DNA from: CAYNNP01 sp964398215
Lineage (GTDB): Bacteria > Planctomycetota > Planctomycetia > Pirellulales > Pirellulaceae
Assembly (NCBI GenBank): GCA_964398215.1
Contig: CAYNNP010000031.1
Coordinates: 1-40,902 of the forward strand
Reading direction: 5' to 3'
DNA: 40,902 bases
Shown here: positions 7,911-15,793 of the stretch, one piece after another
Numbering within the stretch: the first letter of the stretch is position 1
Layout: each line of letters starts with the position of its first letter
The notes under the pieces: generated by a model
What the model saw: only the letters and a program-made list of their open reading frames with translations
Databases searched by the model: none
What the model was told of the DNA's origin: nothing
Translations under genes and position numbers: made by a program

Positions 7911-10900
7911 TCAGCCTCCCGACCGAATTTCATCTAGATACTTTTGGGCAACCCCCGCGGCCTTGGTTTTGGGAAATCGTTGCATCACTTCTTTCATGCG
8001 ATCGGCGGCGTCAGATTTTTTGTTTTGCGATAACAAAACTCGCCCCATCTCAAGCACAGATTTGGCCTGCCATTCAGGATAGCCTCGCGCACTCGCGTCG
8101 ACACTTGCGAATTCGACGATCGCCTTGTCGTACTGCTGCAAATTAAAATAGCACTCACCGATCTGGTAACGGCCCTGCACAAGCCACTTGTCCATTTTGA
8201 CCGACATCGTGGCCGCAGTTGGCAAAAGCTTGGAGTATTCGCCAATCGCTTTCTGGTACTGCTGCTGTTTCTCCAGCGAATACGCGAGTCCATATTGCGC
8301 GTTACGCGTCCACTGGCTCTTGCTGTACTCTTTCAGGAATCGTTGGTAGCTTGCCTGTGCTTGCGGATGCTGTCCAGTAATGTTTTGCGTTTCGCCAAGC
8401 CGCAGCAAAATCGATTCCGCAAGCGACGCGGGGACCTTTGGGATTTGCGACGCGGCCTGATAGTGGTCGCGAGCAGCAACGGTCTCTGTCAGGGCGAGCC
8501 GCGATTCGCCGGCTTGGAACAAGATCGACGGTTGCAGTTCGGACTGCTTTGCATCGCGAACCAATTCCTCAAACATCGGTGCGCTCTTCTCGAAGTCCTT
8601 GGTCTTGAAGTAAGCGCTGGCAAGTTGATAGCGCAGTTCAAACTTGAGTTTTGGATCTTGTACGGTCGTGATCGTCTTAGTCAGCCGCGCAATGACCGCC
8701 TTTTGGGCACCGACATCCAGATTCAAATCAGCCAACTCCGATTGCACTTTGCTGACCAACGTGCTCTTGGGATATTTCGCTAAAAGCATCTCGTACCGCT
8801 CGGTTGCCTGCGCGGTGCGTTTTTGTTCTCGCTCGCACCATGCCCATTCGTACAGAGCTTTGTCCGCATAGTTTTCACTGGAGTGCGATTTGACGACTTG
8901 CTGAAAATAGGCCGCAGCCGGCGCCCATTTCTTGCTGCGAGCATTGGCTAGCCCGGCGTAATATTTGACCAGCCCAATCTGCGGATGCTGTTTGTACTTG
9001 GCAACCATCGACTGCAAATGAGTCGTTGCTTGCGCAAAATCCTTGGCGTTGAACAACGCGATGCCTTGTTGCAACAGTGCGTCGGCTTGCAAAGCATTTC
9101 CGCTGGCGCCGCGTCCACGACTGCTGGCCACAGCGAGTCCAAAATTCGTTGCCGCTTTGGCATGCTGTTCAGCGGACGCTTCAATCCAACCCAAGTAATA
9201 GTGCACTCGCCCCAATTCGGTCGCTGCGTTGTCGTTAAAAAGCGTCAGTTTCTTGTCGCCGCGATACTTGATGAATGTCTCCAACGACGCGCGTGCCTGA
9301 TCCAACCTCCCAAGTTCATAATTCAACTTGCCTTGCTCTGCGAGTGCCAGCGGCAAGTGCGGTGTGTCGACAGAATAGGTTTTCTGAAGCAGCCCAAGTT
9401 GCCGCAACGCGTCATCTTTCTTGCCAAGGCGAGAGAAAGAAACTCCCAATTGCAGCAGTGCCGAGTCAACGTAGGGTGCTTTTGTCAGAGCGTTTGGCGC
9501 CTTGGTATGTGACGACAAAAACGCTTGGAAGGGCCCAATCGCTTCGGACCACTTGCCTAACCGAAAGTAATTTTCGCCCACCAAAAATGGAAGTGACGAA
9601 AACGCATCGCCGGTCAACTTCTTGTCCATCAGGTTCGTGGCAATCTTATTCGACTCGGCCCACTTCTCTTGGTAGTGCAGTATTTGTGCAACCCGAAATA
9701 CGGCAGGCCAACGCTTGCCGTGTTCTTTGTGGCTGCTGACAAACTTGCGAAACGCCGCGTCGGCTTCCTTCTGTTTTTTCATCAAGAACAGATTTTCGGC
9801 ATGTAAAAACTGCACGTCGCCGACCAACGCGTCATCGGGGTAGCTTTTAAGAAACGCGCTGGTCGCCTGAGAACTCTTGACGAAGTCGCCAGACTTATGA
9901 AGACAAATTGCCTGCTGACTCAAAACCTCCGCCATGTGCCGATAATCGGCTTGCCGTTGCCCAACGCGCTGCAGCAACTTGTAGGCGTTCTCCCAATTCG
10001 GTGTCGGCTGGAGCATCAATGCGTTAGCATGTTCAAAGTCGATGTCGGCGACGATCGTTTGCTTTGAGCCAGGGAAACCCTTTTGGTACCACGGTTTGCG
10101 GGCAGCCTGCTGAAGAACCTCGGTGGTCCGCTGATGACGTTGAGGATCGTTTTTGTCGCGTGAGAAAGAACGGCCGTGCCAGAGAGTCGCTTGCGCCGCG
10201 ATTTCATCGTTGGCCTGCGTCAGTACCTGAAAAGACTGACGGGCTTTGGCATATTGTGCCTGTTCCATCAAGCAACGGCCAACACGAAATCTGGCTTCGC
10301 GGTTGCGCGGACTCGCGTTTGCTTTGTCGTCGCTGTTTTGTAGAAAGTTTTCGTAGTCCTGTTGCGCTTGTGGCCATTGTTTTCGCGAGTACTTGATCGT
10401 GGCAAGACGATAGCGTGCGTCAACCGCGGCGGGACCCTTCAGCTGCGCGAGCGTGGCTTGCAATGAAGCCTCTGCTTTGTCCAAATCTCGATTCGATATA
10501 TGGCATTCGCCAAGCAACTGACCAAGCCGCGTTGTCCAAGCTTCATCTTTCGACGCTGTGGCTTCGGCTTTCGCCTTGTCTAGAATCACAATCGCGTCGG
10601 GAATCTTATTCTGTTTGTAAAGTGCATAGCCAGCTTGGTACCCAGCACGGATCGATTGCGCAGGTGTCGGTTTCGCATCACGTAGTTTGGCGGCCCAAGC
10701 AATCGTGTTGGGCCAATCGCCCTTAGCAAAATACAGATCACTGATCGCCGCCAAGACTCCCTTGCGATACACACCCGGCTTGAGCCCATCGACTGACGCC
10801 AGTAACCGCTTCAATGCTTCATCTTGCTTGTTTGTAAAAAGCAAACACTGAGCATGTAGTAACACCAAGCGGTCAGCGGAAATCTTTTCGTCAAGGTTTT

Positions 10901-11210
10901 TTTCTTCGACTAGCGCCGCGAACTGGACGATTGCTTTGTCGTATTGTTTGGTTGCAAACTGACACATCCCCAGCCCGTATCGGGCCAGCTGATGTTTCTC
11001 ATGCTTGGGGTGCTTGGTCAGAAAATCTTTGTAGATAGGAATCGCAAGCGAATACTGTTTGCGATTGTAAACCGCGTTTGCCGAAAAATACGTTTGCAGC
11101 GCAGGATCGACAGTTTCTTGCGCGGGCAGTGATGCGGCCAGCATGCACGTCCACAACCCGATCAGCAGGCCAAAACCACATACGTGACACATTAGAGCAT
11201 TGCGCGGCAT
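7911..11210 (-). CDS. very large secreted TPR-repeat protein
   Basis: The start is put at ATG 11210, preceded by purine-rich GAGAAGAGAA; an in-frame TTG lies 18 nt upstream at 11228. The protein has 1099 aa: a signal peptide (hydrophobic core about 10-27, likely cleavage LPA|QE near 30), then tetratricopeptide-type helical repeats over nearly the whole length. Examples are blocks with YNRKQYSLAIPIYKDFL, LGxxxxxxxxYDKAIVQF and Y-x-x-A-x-x-x-Y-x-x-x-L-x-x-YP-x-S, typical of periplasmic YbgF/CpoB-, BamD- and outer-membrane-assembly-type TPRs. No catalytic motif is seen. It is the first gene of the exbBD/PD40/toroid operon, with its stop 4 nt before the chosen exbB start. The position resembles the TPR protein CpoB in Tol-Pal operons, but the protein is much larger. 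A periplasmic scaffold is inferred. Confidence 0.9.
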   Translation of the reverse strand: MPRNALMCHVCGFGLLIGLWTCMLAASLPAQETVDPALQTYFSANAVYNRKQYSLAIPIYKDFLTKHPKHEKHQLARYGLGMCQFATKQYDKAIVQFAALVEEKNLDEKISADRLVLLHAQCLLFTNKQDEALKRLLASVDGLKPGVYRKGVLAAISDLYFAKGDWPNTIAWAAKLRDAKPTPAQSIRAGYQAGYALYKQNKIPDAIVILDKAKAEATASKDEAWTTRLGQLLGECHISNRDLDKAEASLQATLAQLKGPAAVDARYRLATIKYSRKQWPQAQQDYENFLQNSDDKANASPRNREARFRVGRCLMEQAQYAKARQSFQVLTQANDEIAAQATLWHGRSFSRDKNDPQRHQRTTEVLQQAARKPWYQKGFPGSKQTIVADIDFEHANALMLQPTPNWENAYKLLQRVGQRQADYRHMAEVLSQQAICLHKSGDFVKSSQATSAFLKSYPDDALVGDVQFLHAENLFLMKKQKEADAAFRKFVSSHKEHGKRWPAVFRVAQILHYQEKWAESNKIATNLMDKKLTGDAFSSLPFLVGENYFRLGKWSEAIGPFQAFLSSHTKAPNALTKAPYVDSALLQLGVSFSRLGKKDDALRQLGLLQKTYSVDTPHLPLALAEQGKLNYELGRLDQARASLETFIKYRGDKKLTLFNDNAATELGRVHYYLGWIEASAEQHAKAATNFGLAVASSRGRGASGNALQADALLQQGIALFNAKDFAQATTHLQSMVAKYKQHPQIGLVKYYAGLANARSKKWAPAAAYFQQVVKSHSSENYADKALYEWAWCEREQKRTAQATERYEMLLAKYPKSTLVSKVQSELADLNLDVGAQKAVIARLTKTITTVQDPKLKFELRYQLASAYFKTKDFEKSAPMFEELVRDAKQSELQPSILFQAGESRLALTETVAARDHYQAASQIPKVPASLAESILLRLGETQNITGQHPQAQASYQRFLKEYSKSQWTRNAQYGLAYSLEKQQQYQKAIGEYSKLLPTAATMSVKMDKWLVQGRYQIGECYFNLQQYDKAIVEFASVDASARGYPEWQAKSVLEMGRVLLSQNKKSDAADRMKEVMQRFPKTKAAGVAQKYLDEIRSGG
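7915..7920 (-). promoter_or_regulatory. Shine-Dalgarno site deciding the exbB TTG start
   Basis: GGGAGG on the minus strand ends 8 nt before TTG at 7906 and lies over the end of the upstream TPR gene. Neither the ATG at 7933 nor the one at 7861 has a comparable site. Confidence 0.6.
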
Positions 11211-11473
11211 ACGATATTCTCTTCTCAACGGGAGAGCCTTTACCAGAACGGATGAGAAATAGTTCGATTACATGCAGGTGGTGATTGAACAATCGCACCC
11301 AATCAATCCACATCACTATCCTATCTGCCGATCAAGCAAAACCAAAATCGCCAACTGAAAATAGTCAGGCTTTGGCGGTTAAAAATTTTGCCGGCGAAGT
11401 CCGATTTGGCACTGAAAGAGAGATCGGGTTTGATGTTATTCAACCGACTGAGTGCTGAAATTGGCGCAAATCG

Positions 11474-11513
11474 GTTTTTGATTTGGGGTCATTTTGGTAA
11501 ACCCGATGCGTCA
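11474..11513 (+). repeat. half copy of dispersed repeat
   Basis: ATTTGGGGTCATTTTGGTAA followed by ACCCGATGCGTCAGC is the reverse-complement counterpart of 191-228. It lies directly against the perfect palindrome at 11516 and shares its TTTTGGTAA-ACCCGA-GCGT wording, so it looks like a diverged arm of the same family. Confidence 0.65.
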
Positions 11514-11515
11514 GC

Positions 11516-11595
11516 TTTTTTGGTAACCCGAAGCGTTAGCGAGGGACAATCTATCTTGACTCGGTCCCTCGCTAACGCTTCGGGTTACCAAAAAA
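11516..11595. repeat. perfect 31-bp inverted repeat, dispersed palindromic element
   Basis: The left arm (11516-11546: six T, GGTAACCCGAAGCGTTAGCGAGGGA) is exactly complementary to the right arm (11565-11595), with an 18-nt loop. Read through, it encodes the TRSVSEG / SLANASGYQ peptides often seen in over-predicted planctomycete ORFs, which marks a dispersed mobile-type or REP-like palindrome. The six-A/six-T ends could also make it work as a bidirectional terminator between the two minus-strand units. Confidence 0.85.
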
Positions 11596-11759
11596 CCAAT
11601 GCCTGACGTAGAACTACTCCTGAACGCGTGAGCGTTTTTGAATTGCGTGCATTCATCGAAGGCGTTGTCTTTCGAATCAAGCGAACCGAGATTCCACGGA
11701 ATCTATCGAAGTTTTTCTGGGGGTCGTCAGCCAACGCAAACGGGTTTTGTCAAAGCAAT

Positions 11760-11793
11760 AAAAAAACCGCAAGCAGAGTTAACTGCTTGCGGT
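11760..11793 (-). terminator. rho-independent terminator of the BON-domain gene
   Basis: On the minus strand an 11-bp perfect stem (ACCGCAAGCAG pairing with CTGCTTGCGGT; arms 11783-11793 and 11766-11776) with a 6-nt loop is followed by a run of seven T (complement of 11760-11766). It starts about 40 nt after the stop codon at 11833. This is the clearest terminator in the window. Confidence 0.9.
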
Positions 11794-11832
11794 CGCAAAA
11801 AATTCAGAACTGTCAGCTCGTTGCCGTTCGGC

Positions 11833-12987
11833 TTAACGATACCGGTCAGTGAAGTCCAGGTTCCACCAGCCGTCTTTCCATTCCAAAGTCACACGACGCC
11901 AGCCCAAAGGAACTTGCGGGTATGGATAGAATGGACCAATGTACGGCCACGCTGACGGGCTGTGCTGCTGCGGATAGGTCAGTGCAGCGTAGTTCGGATA
12001 AGCCGAGTAACCTGGCCATGCGTAGTTAGGTAGGTTGGGAGACTCGTGAATTGGAGCTCCAACACCATGAGCTCCAATCGGCATTGGATGTCCACCGACA
12101 GGTGCGCCCATCATGGGTGCTCCCATCACTGGAGAGCCCAGAGAAGCGCCGGTAGGCTGTGCCATCATGTGCATGCCCTGCGAGCGGTAAGGCACATTTT
12201 GCACAGGAACTGCCTGCGGTGCAGACGCTTGATGTGCTGGCATTGGTGCCGATACAGGCCGAAGTACAGGACCTTTGTCGCGTAGAGGCGCTGCTGCTAC
12301 AACGGGTGCTGCTGGTGATGGAATCGCAATCGAATTGTTAATTCGGCTCACGCCGGCAACGCTTTCAGCGATTCGTACGATCTGATTGCGTTGTGTGTCA
12401 GATGCTGCGCGACCGCTTAGGGTAACCGCACCGCCACTGCATTTGACATCGACGCCAAAGCCTTTCAAACGTCCGCTTCGTTGTGCTCGTCCAAGAGCCG
12501 ACACAACGCTGGAAACGATCTGTTGATCACCTGAAGCACCAGGTGCAGCCAATTCAACAGCAGCCGCGGGGCGAACCGCACCTTGATTTGCTGTCTCTGA
12601 CATTGGCTGGGTTTCTTCGATCATCATTGTGTTCGCTTCGGCTTGCAAAGCGTCACGGAGTGAGAAGTCGCCAGCGGTTTTCGCCGCTACGGGCTTGGCG
12701 GTTGCTTGCACTTTGACTTCGTCAACAACATTGACAACACCTTCGATGCCGTCAGCTGCACGCAGCACAACTTTTTTCTGCGCAGCCTCGTGGACCTTGC
12801 CGCGGAACAGGACGACGCCCTGATCAACTTTCATGTCCAAGGTAAAGTCACGCAGTACGCCAGTCTGACGGTTCTGCTTTAAACGTTGAATGATCTGTTC
12901 TGCGATTTCGCGATCACCACCCCAGGCCGAAGCGGTCCCGAAAGTGGCTATGGCTGCAATCGCAAGTCCTAAAAACTTGATTCGCAT
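11833..12987 (-). CDS. secreted protein with two BON domains
   Basis: The protein is 384 aa. A signal peptide (about 1-21, ending ASA|WG) is followed by BON domain 1 (about 27-94, with GVVLFRGKV and GIEGVVNVVDEV) and BON domain 2 (about 155-222, with GAVTLSGRA and VAGVSRINNSI). A low-complexity Met/Pro/Gly/Ala/His-rich stretch (about 225-340) ends in an aromatic tail (WRRVTLEWKDGWWNLDF). BON domains are associated with binding phospholipid or other envelope surfaces, as in OsmY and DolP. A strong GGGAGG ribosome site lies 7 nt upstream of the ATG. The gene is single, with its own terminator, and diverges from the M20 peptidase gene across a palindrome-containing 264-bp gap. A role in envelope stability is inferred from the domains only. 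Confidence 0.9.
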   Translation of the reverse strand: MRIKFLGLAIAAIATFGTASAWGGDREIAEQIIQRLKQNRQTGVLRDFTLDMKVDQGVVLFRGKVHEAAQKKVVLRAADGIEGVVNVVDEVKVQATAKPVAAKTAGDFSLRDALQAEANTMMIEETQPMSETANQGAVRPAAAVELAAPGASGDQQIVSSVVSALGRAQRSGRLKGFGVDVKCSGGAVTLSGRAASDTQRNQIVRIAESVAGVSRINNSIAIPSPAAPVVAAAPLRDKGPVLRPVSAPMPAHQASAPQAVPVQNVPYRSQGMHMMAQPTGASLGSPVMGAPMMGAPVGGHPMPIGAHGVGAPIHESPNLPNYAWPGYSAYPNYAALTYPQQHSPSAWPYIGPFYPYPQVPLGWRRVTLEWKDGWWNLDFTDRYR

Positions 12988-12994
12988 TGAAATG

Positions 12995-13000
12995 CCTCCC
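12995..13000 (-). promoter_or_regulatory. strong ribosome binding site of the BON gene
   Basis: GGGAGG on the minus strand lies 7 nt from ATG 12987. This and the exbB site are the two clearest SD sites in the minus-strand genes. Confidence 0.7.
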
Positions 13001-13016
13001 TACAGTTCTGTTTTTG

Positions 13017-13033
13017 CGCTGATCGGATCAGCG
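13017..13033. promoter_or_regulatory. palindrome, possible operator (divergent gap)
   Basis: CGCTGATCGGATCAGCG has perfect 8-bp arms around one central G. It lies 30 bp upstream of the BON-gene start, in the gap between two divergent genes, where a repressor site would be expected. The CTGATC/GATCAG core is shared with the palindrome at 13084-13099. Confidence 0.4.
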
Positions 13034-13083
13034 TGCGGATTTTGCACTCCCAGTGGGCGCAAACTGAATCATCCGCGTAAATA

Positions 13084-13099
13084 TGGTCTGATCAGACCA
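13084..13099. promoter_or_regulatory. perfect 16-bp palindrome, possible operator
   Basis: TGGTCTGATCAGACCA is fully self-complementary. It lies about 97 bp from the BON start and 153 bp from the M20 start. Its inner 12 bases (GTCTGATCAGAC) recur exactly at 20174-20185 upstream of another gene. The TGGTC...GACCA ends look like a GntR-type half-site arrangement, but no regulator gene is in the window. Confidence 0.45.
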
Positions 13100-13251
13100 G
13101 TGGTGTTGGTTGCATCGGCGATTGAGGCCCAGCGCAGGTATGTTTTTTCCGATTTTGTGATTGATTCCGGCTATAACACGTATCAATTCAGAGTTTCACG
13201 GCAATTTGGACCACAGAACCTCTCTTTTGAAAGGTTCTCTTTTGCGAAAGA

Positions 13252-14532
13252 ATGTCTGCCGCGACTCGAAAATTACTCCTCCTATCAAATCAGAGCCTAC
13301 CAATTCACAAGCAAGATTCTTTACCGACTTGGCTGGACGAAGTTAGCGAACTAGCGGACCAACGGTTTCCGCGTATGGTCCAGGTGCGTCGTTACCTGCA
13401 TCAGAATCCCGAATTGTCCGACCAGGAGTTCGCGACGACTCGGTACTTGGCAGCTGCCATCGAAAAATTAGATTTGCCGATCCAGATCACCCAGCAAGGC
13501 CGCGGGCTGACCGCAGAATTGGATACTGCCAAACCAGAATTGCTAGAGCGACGGATTGCGATTCGCGGTGATATCGATGCACTGCCAATCGACGACAACA
13601 AACAAGTCCCCTACCGCAGTACTTGTCCAGGTGTCATGCATGCGTGTGGTCACGACGCACACGCCACGATCATTTTGTCGGCGCTGGAAATCTTAACCGA
13701 ACTGCATCACCGTGGTTCTTTGCCTTGGCCCATTTCGGTACGTGGCATTTTTCAACCATCGGAAGAAAAAGCAACCGGCGCAACTTACATGATCGAGCAA
13801 GGCGCCCTAGAAAATATCGATGCGATACTGGCACTGCACGTGGACCCATTTCGGCCCGTTGGAACGGTCGGAATAAAAGGCGGAATCCTCACCGCAGCCG
13901 CCGACCTGATGACAATCTCTTTCAATGGCAAGGGCGGACACGGCGCAAGACCGCATTTGACAATTGACCCGATCGACGCTTGCACGCAGTGGATCCAGAC
14001 CGCTTACCGCCGCATTGCTCGCACGGCCGATCCGCAACGAACCGTTGTTTTTTCGATTGGAAAAATCGCAGCTGGCAGCAGCGCCAATGTGATTCCCAAC
14101 ACCGCTACGATCTTTGGAACTTTACGATCACTGGATTTTGAAAGCCGCGAAGTTGCTTTGAAAACGTTGGACGATGTCAGTGAATCGATCCGTCAACAAA
14201 CCGGCTGCGAAATATCGATCTCCATGGACTTTTCAGCGCCTGCTGTCCACAACGATCAAGCATGCACGGATTTGGTTTCCCATTCGGTGCAAAGTCTGTT
14301 GGGGAGCGATTCGCTGCAAACGATCGAGCAACCCAGCATGGGTAGCGAAGATTTTTCATACTATTTGAATCACGTTCCAGGCGCCATGTTTCGGTTAGGG
14401 ATAGCAAATGACGAAATAGGCAATGCAGCGCTGCACACACCAGGCTTTGATATCGACGAAAGAGCCTTGGCGATCGGTGCGAAACTGTTCGCTGCATCGG
14501 TGATCGATTTCTTCAAGCCAGTGGGCGCTTGA
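13252..14532 (+). CDS. M20-family metallo-amidohydrolase (N-acyl-amino-acid / hippurate hydrolase type)
   Basis: The protein is 426 aa and aligns in outline with the M20D group of N-acyl-L-amino-acid amidohydrolases, which cleave N-acylated amino acids in the cytosol using two metal ions. Visible motifs: LHQNPELS (49-56), RGDIDALP (105-112), the metal-binding MHACGHDAH (129-137) with C132 and H134, EEKATGA with the catalytic/metal glutamates E171-E172, LHVDP (H196), GGHGARPH (228-235) in the lid domain, and SMGSEDFSYY and NAALHTPGFDID near the C-terminus. There is no signal peptide. The first roughly 25 residues are non-conserved, so the true start could lie slightly downstream, although GAAAG before ATG 13252 is compatible with translation. 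It diverges from the BON gene and is followed after 78 bp by a ybdK-like gene. The substrate cannot be told. Confidence 0.93.
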   Translation: MSAATRKLLLLSNQSLPIHKQDSLPTWLDEVSELADQRFPRMVQVRRYLHQNPELSDQEFATTRYLAAAIEKLDLPIQITQQGRGLTAELDTAKPELLERRIAIRGDIDALPIDDNKQVPYRSTCPGVMHACGHDAHATIILSALEILTELHHRGSLPWPISVRGIFQPSEEKATGATYMIEQGALENIDAILALHVDPFRPVGTVGIKGGILTAAADLMTISFNGKGGHGARPHLTIDPIDACTQWIQTAYRRIARTADPQRTVVFSIGKIAAGSSANVIPNTATIFGTLRSLDFESREVALKTLDDVSESIRQQTGCEISISMDFSAPAVHNDQACTDLVSHSVQSLLGSDSLQTIEQPSMGSEDFSYYLNHVPGAMFRLGIANDEIGNAALHTPGFDIDERALAIGAKLFAASVIDFFKPVGA

Positions 14533-14610
14533 AAATCGATCGGTAGCCACCAGTGGCTTTGACATCATTTAGAATGAACGCTTTCTGCCAAACGCCACGC
14601 GGTACCCACT

Positions 14611-15729
14611 ATGGCCAAACTGGAATTCAAATCCAATTCGACTCAGACCATCGGTGTCGAGCTTGAGTTCGCGTTGGTCGATGCCACGACGGGCGAGTTG
14701 ACAAGCGGTAGTGAACAACTGCTTTCGGGAATCCCCGCCGAGCTTTCCGCGGCGGTCAAACCGGAATTGATGCAGTGTGTGATCGAAGTCATCAGTGGAG
14801 TTTGCAATACCGTTCAAGATGCTCGCGAAGACTTGGAGGGCACACTCCGGCACGTCGAGCGATCAGCCGATGCTGCCGGAATGAGACTTTTTTGGGGTGC
14901 GACCCATCCGTTCAGCCGCTGGGAAGACCAACATGTCACCGAAAATGATCGCTACCGGAATCTTGTCGACTTGTTACAAGAAATGGCGCGCCGACTGATT
15001 ACTTTTGGGCTGCACGTTCACGTCGGCGTCGACTCTGGCGACAAAGCCGTGATGATTTGCGACCGAATCATGCAACACTTACCAACATTGCTGGCGCTTT
15101 CATCCAGCAGTGGATTCTGGCAAGGCCGTGATACCGGGCTGCATTCACACCGCTCCAAGATCATGGAGGGTCTGCCAACTGCTGGACTGCCAACGTTGAT
15201 GCGCAACTGGAGCGAATACGTTTGGCTTGTAACCCACATGGAAGACACTGGTTTCATCAATACGATTCGCGAGATTTGGTGGGACGTCAGGCCACACCAC
15301 AATTTTGGTACCGTCGAAGTACGTGTCTGCGATATGCCTGGCAACATGGATCACGTCTGCGCGTTGACGGCGCTGGTACAGTGCTTGGTCAAATACCTGA
15401 ACGATGAAATCGATCGCGGAACCTATCAATTCGACTGTCACCCGATGATGGTGCGGCAAAACAAGTGGCGTGCCGCCCGTTTCGGCCCCGAGGCAAGTCT
15501 TGTCAACGCACGCGATTACAGCGTCAGAACGGTCAAAGACATTACGTTTGAATTGGTTGATCGCTTGTTCGGCGTTGCCCAAGATTTAGGATGCGCCACA
15601 GAGTTGCAATCCCTTCGCGACGTTGTCAAATCGAATGGCTGGGCAGATCGACAACGTGAGATCCTTCGACAAACCGGCAAGCCAAACGAAATCGTAATGC
15701 AGTTGTCCAAGCAATCACGAATCAGCTAG
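14611..15729 (+). CDS. ybdK: YbdK-type carboxylate-amine ligase (glutamate-cysteine ligase family 2)
   Basis: The protein is 372 aa, the normal length for the GCS2/YbdK family. Typical motifs are TIGVELEFALVD near the start (ATP/Mg and substrate glutamates), GLHVHVGVD (about 131-139), RSKIMEGLPTAGLP, and WWDVRPHHNFGTVEVRVCDMPG (about 227-248). These enzymes form a gamma-glutamyl-type amide bond with ATP; E. coli YbdK shows weak glutamate-cysteine ligase activity, and the true substrate is usually unknown. It probably forms a short unit with the M20 amidohydrolase upstream (78 bp gap), an amide-forming and an amide-breaking enzyme side by side. No clear SD precedes the ATG. It converges with the minus-strand gene at 15794. 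Confidence 0.93.
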   Translation: MAKLEFKSNSTQTIGVELEFALVDATTGELTSGSEQLLSGIPAELSAAVKPELMQCVIEVISGVCNTVQDAREDLEGTLRHVERSADAAGMRLFWGATHPFSRWEDQHVTENDRYRNLVDLLQEMARRLITFGLHVHVGVDSGDKAVMICDRIMQHLPTLLALSSSSGFWQGRDTGLHSHRSKIMEGLPTAGLPTLMRNWSEYVWLVTHMEDTGFINTIREIWWDVRPHHNFGTVEVRVCDMPGNMDHVCALTALVQCLVKYLNDEIDRGTYQFDCHPMMVRQNKWRAARFGPEASLVNARDYSVRTVKDITFELVDRLFGVAQDLGCATELQSLRDVVKSNGWADRQREILRQTGKPNEIVMQLSKQSRIS

Positions 15730-15793
15730 CCAACAGACACACGCACGACTTCGCTACGACGATGTTTTGTGAGAATCTGATACGACGGTGAAG

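Larger units (their letters stand above)
11211..11832. other. intergenic region holding repeats and a terminator
   Basis: About 620 bp separate the start of the TPR/exbBD operon from the end of the BON-domain gene. It contains a half repeat (11474-11513), a perfect 31-bp inverted repeat (11516-11546 / 11565-11595) and the BON gene's terminator (about 11760-11793). The promoter of the minus-strand operon should lie at about 11230-11350, but I cannot assign -35/-10 boxes with confidence. Short open frames here are by-products of the repeats. Confidence 0.6.

Noticed and set aside
11388..11955. Three short plus-strand open frames between the TPR operon and the BON gene
   Set aside because: They read through the palindrome (TRSVSEG peptide), the terminator and the BON 3' end, have no good start sites, and do not look like proteins.
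13084..13099. FadR operator
   Set aside because: TGGTC...GACCA resembles the FadR half-sites, but the spacing differs and no fatty-acid gene or regulator is nearby; kept only as an unspecified palindrome.
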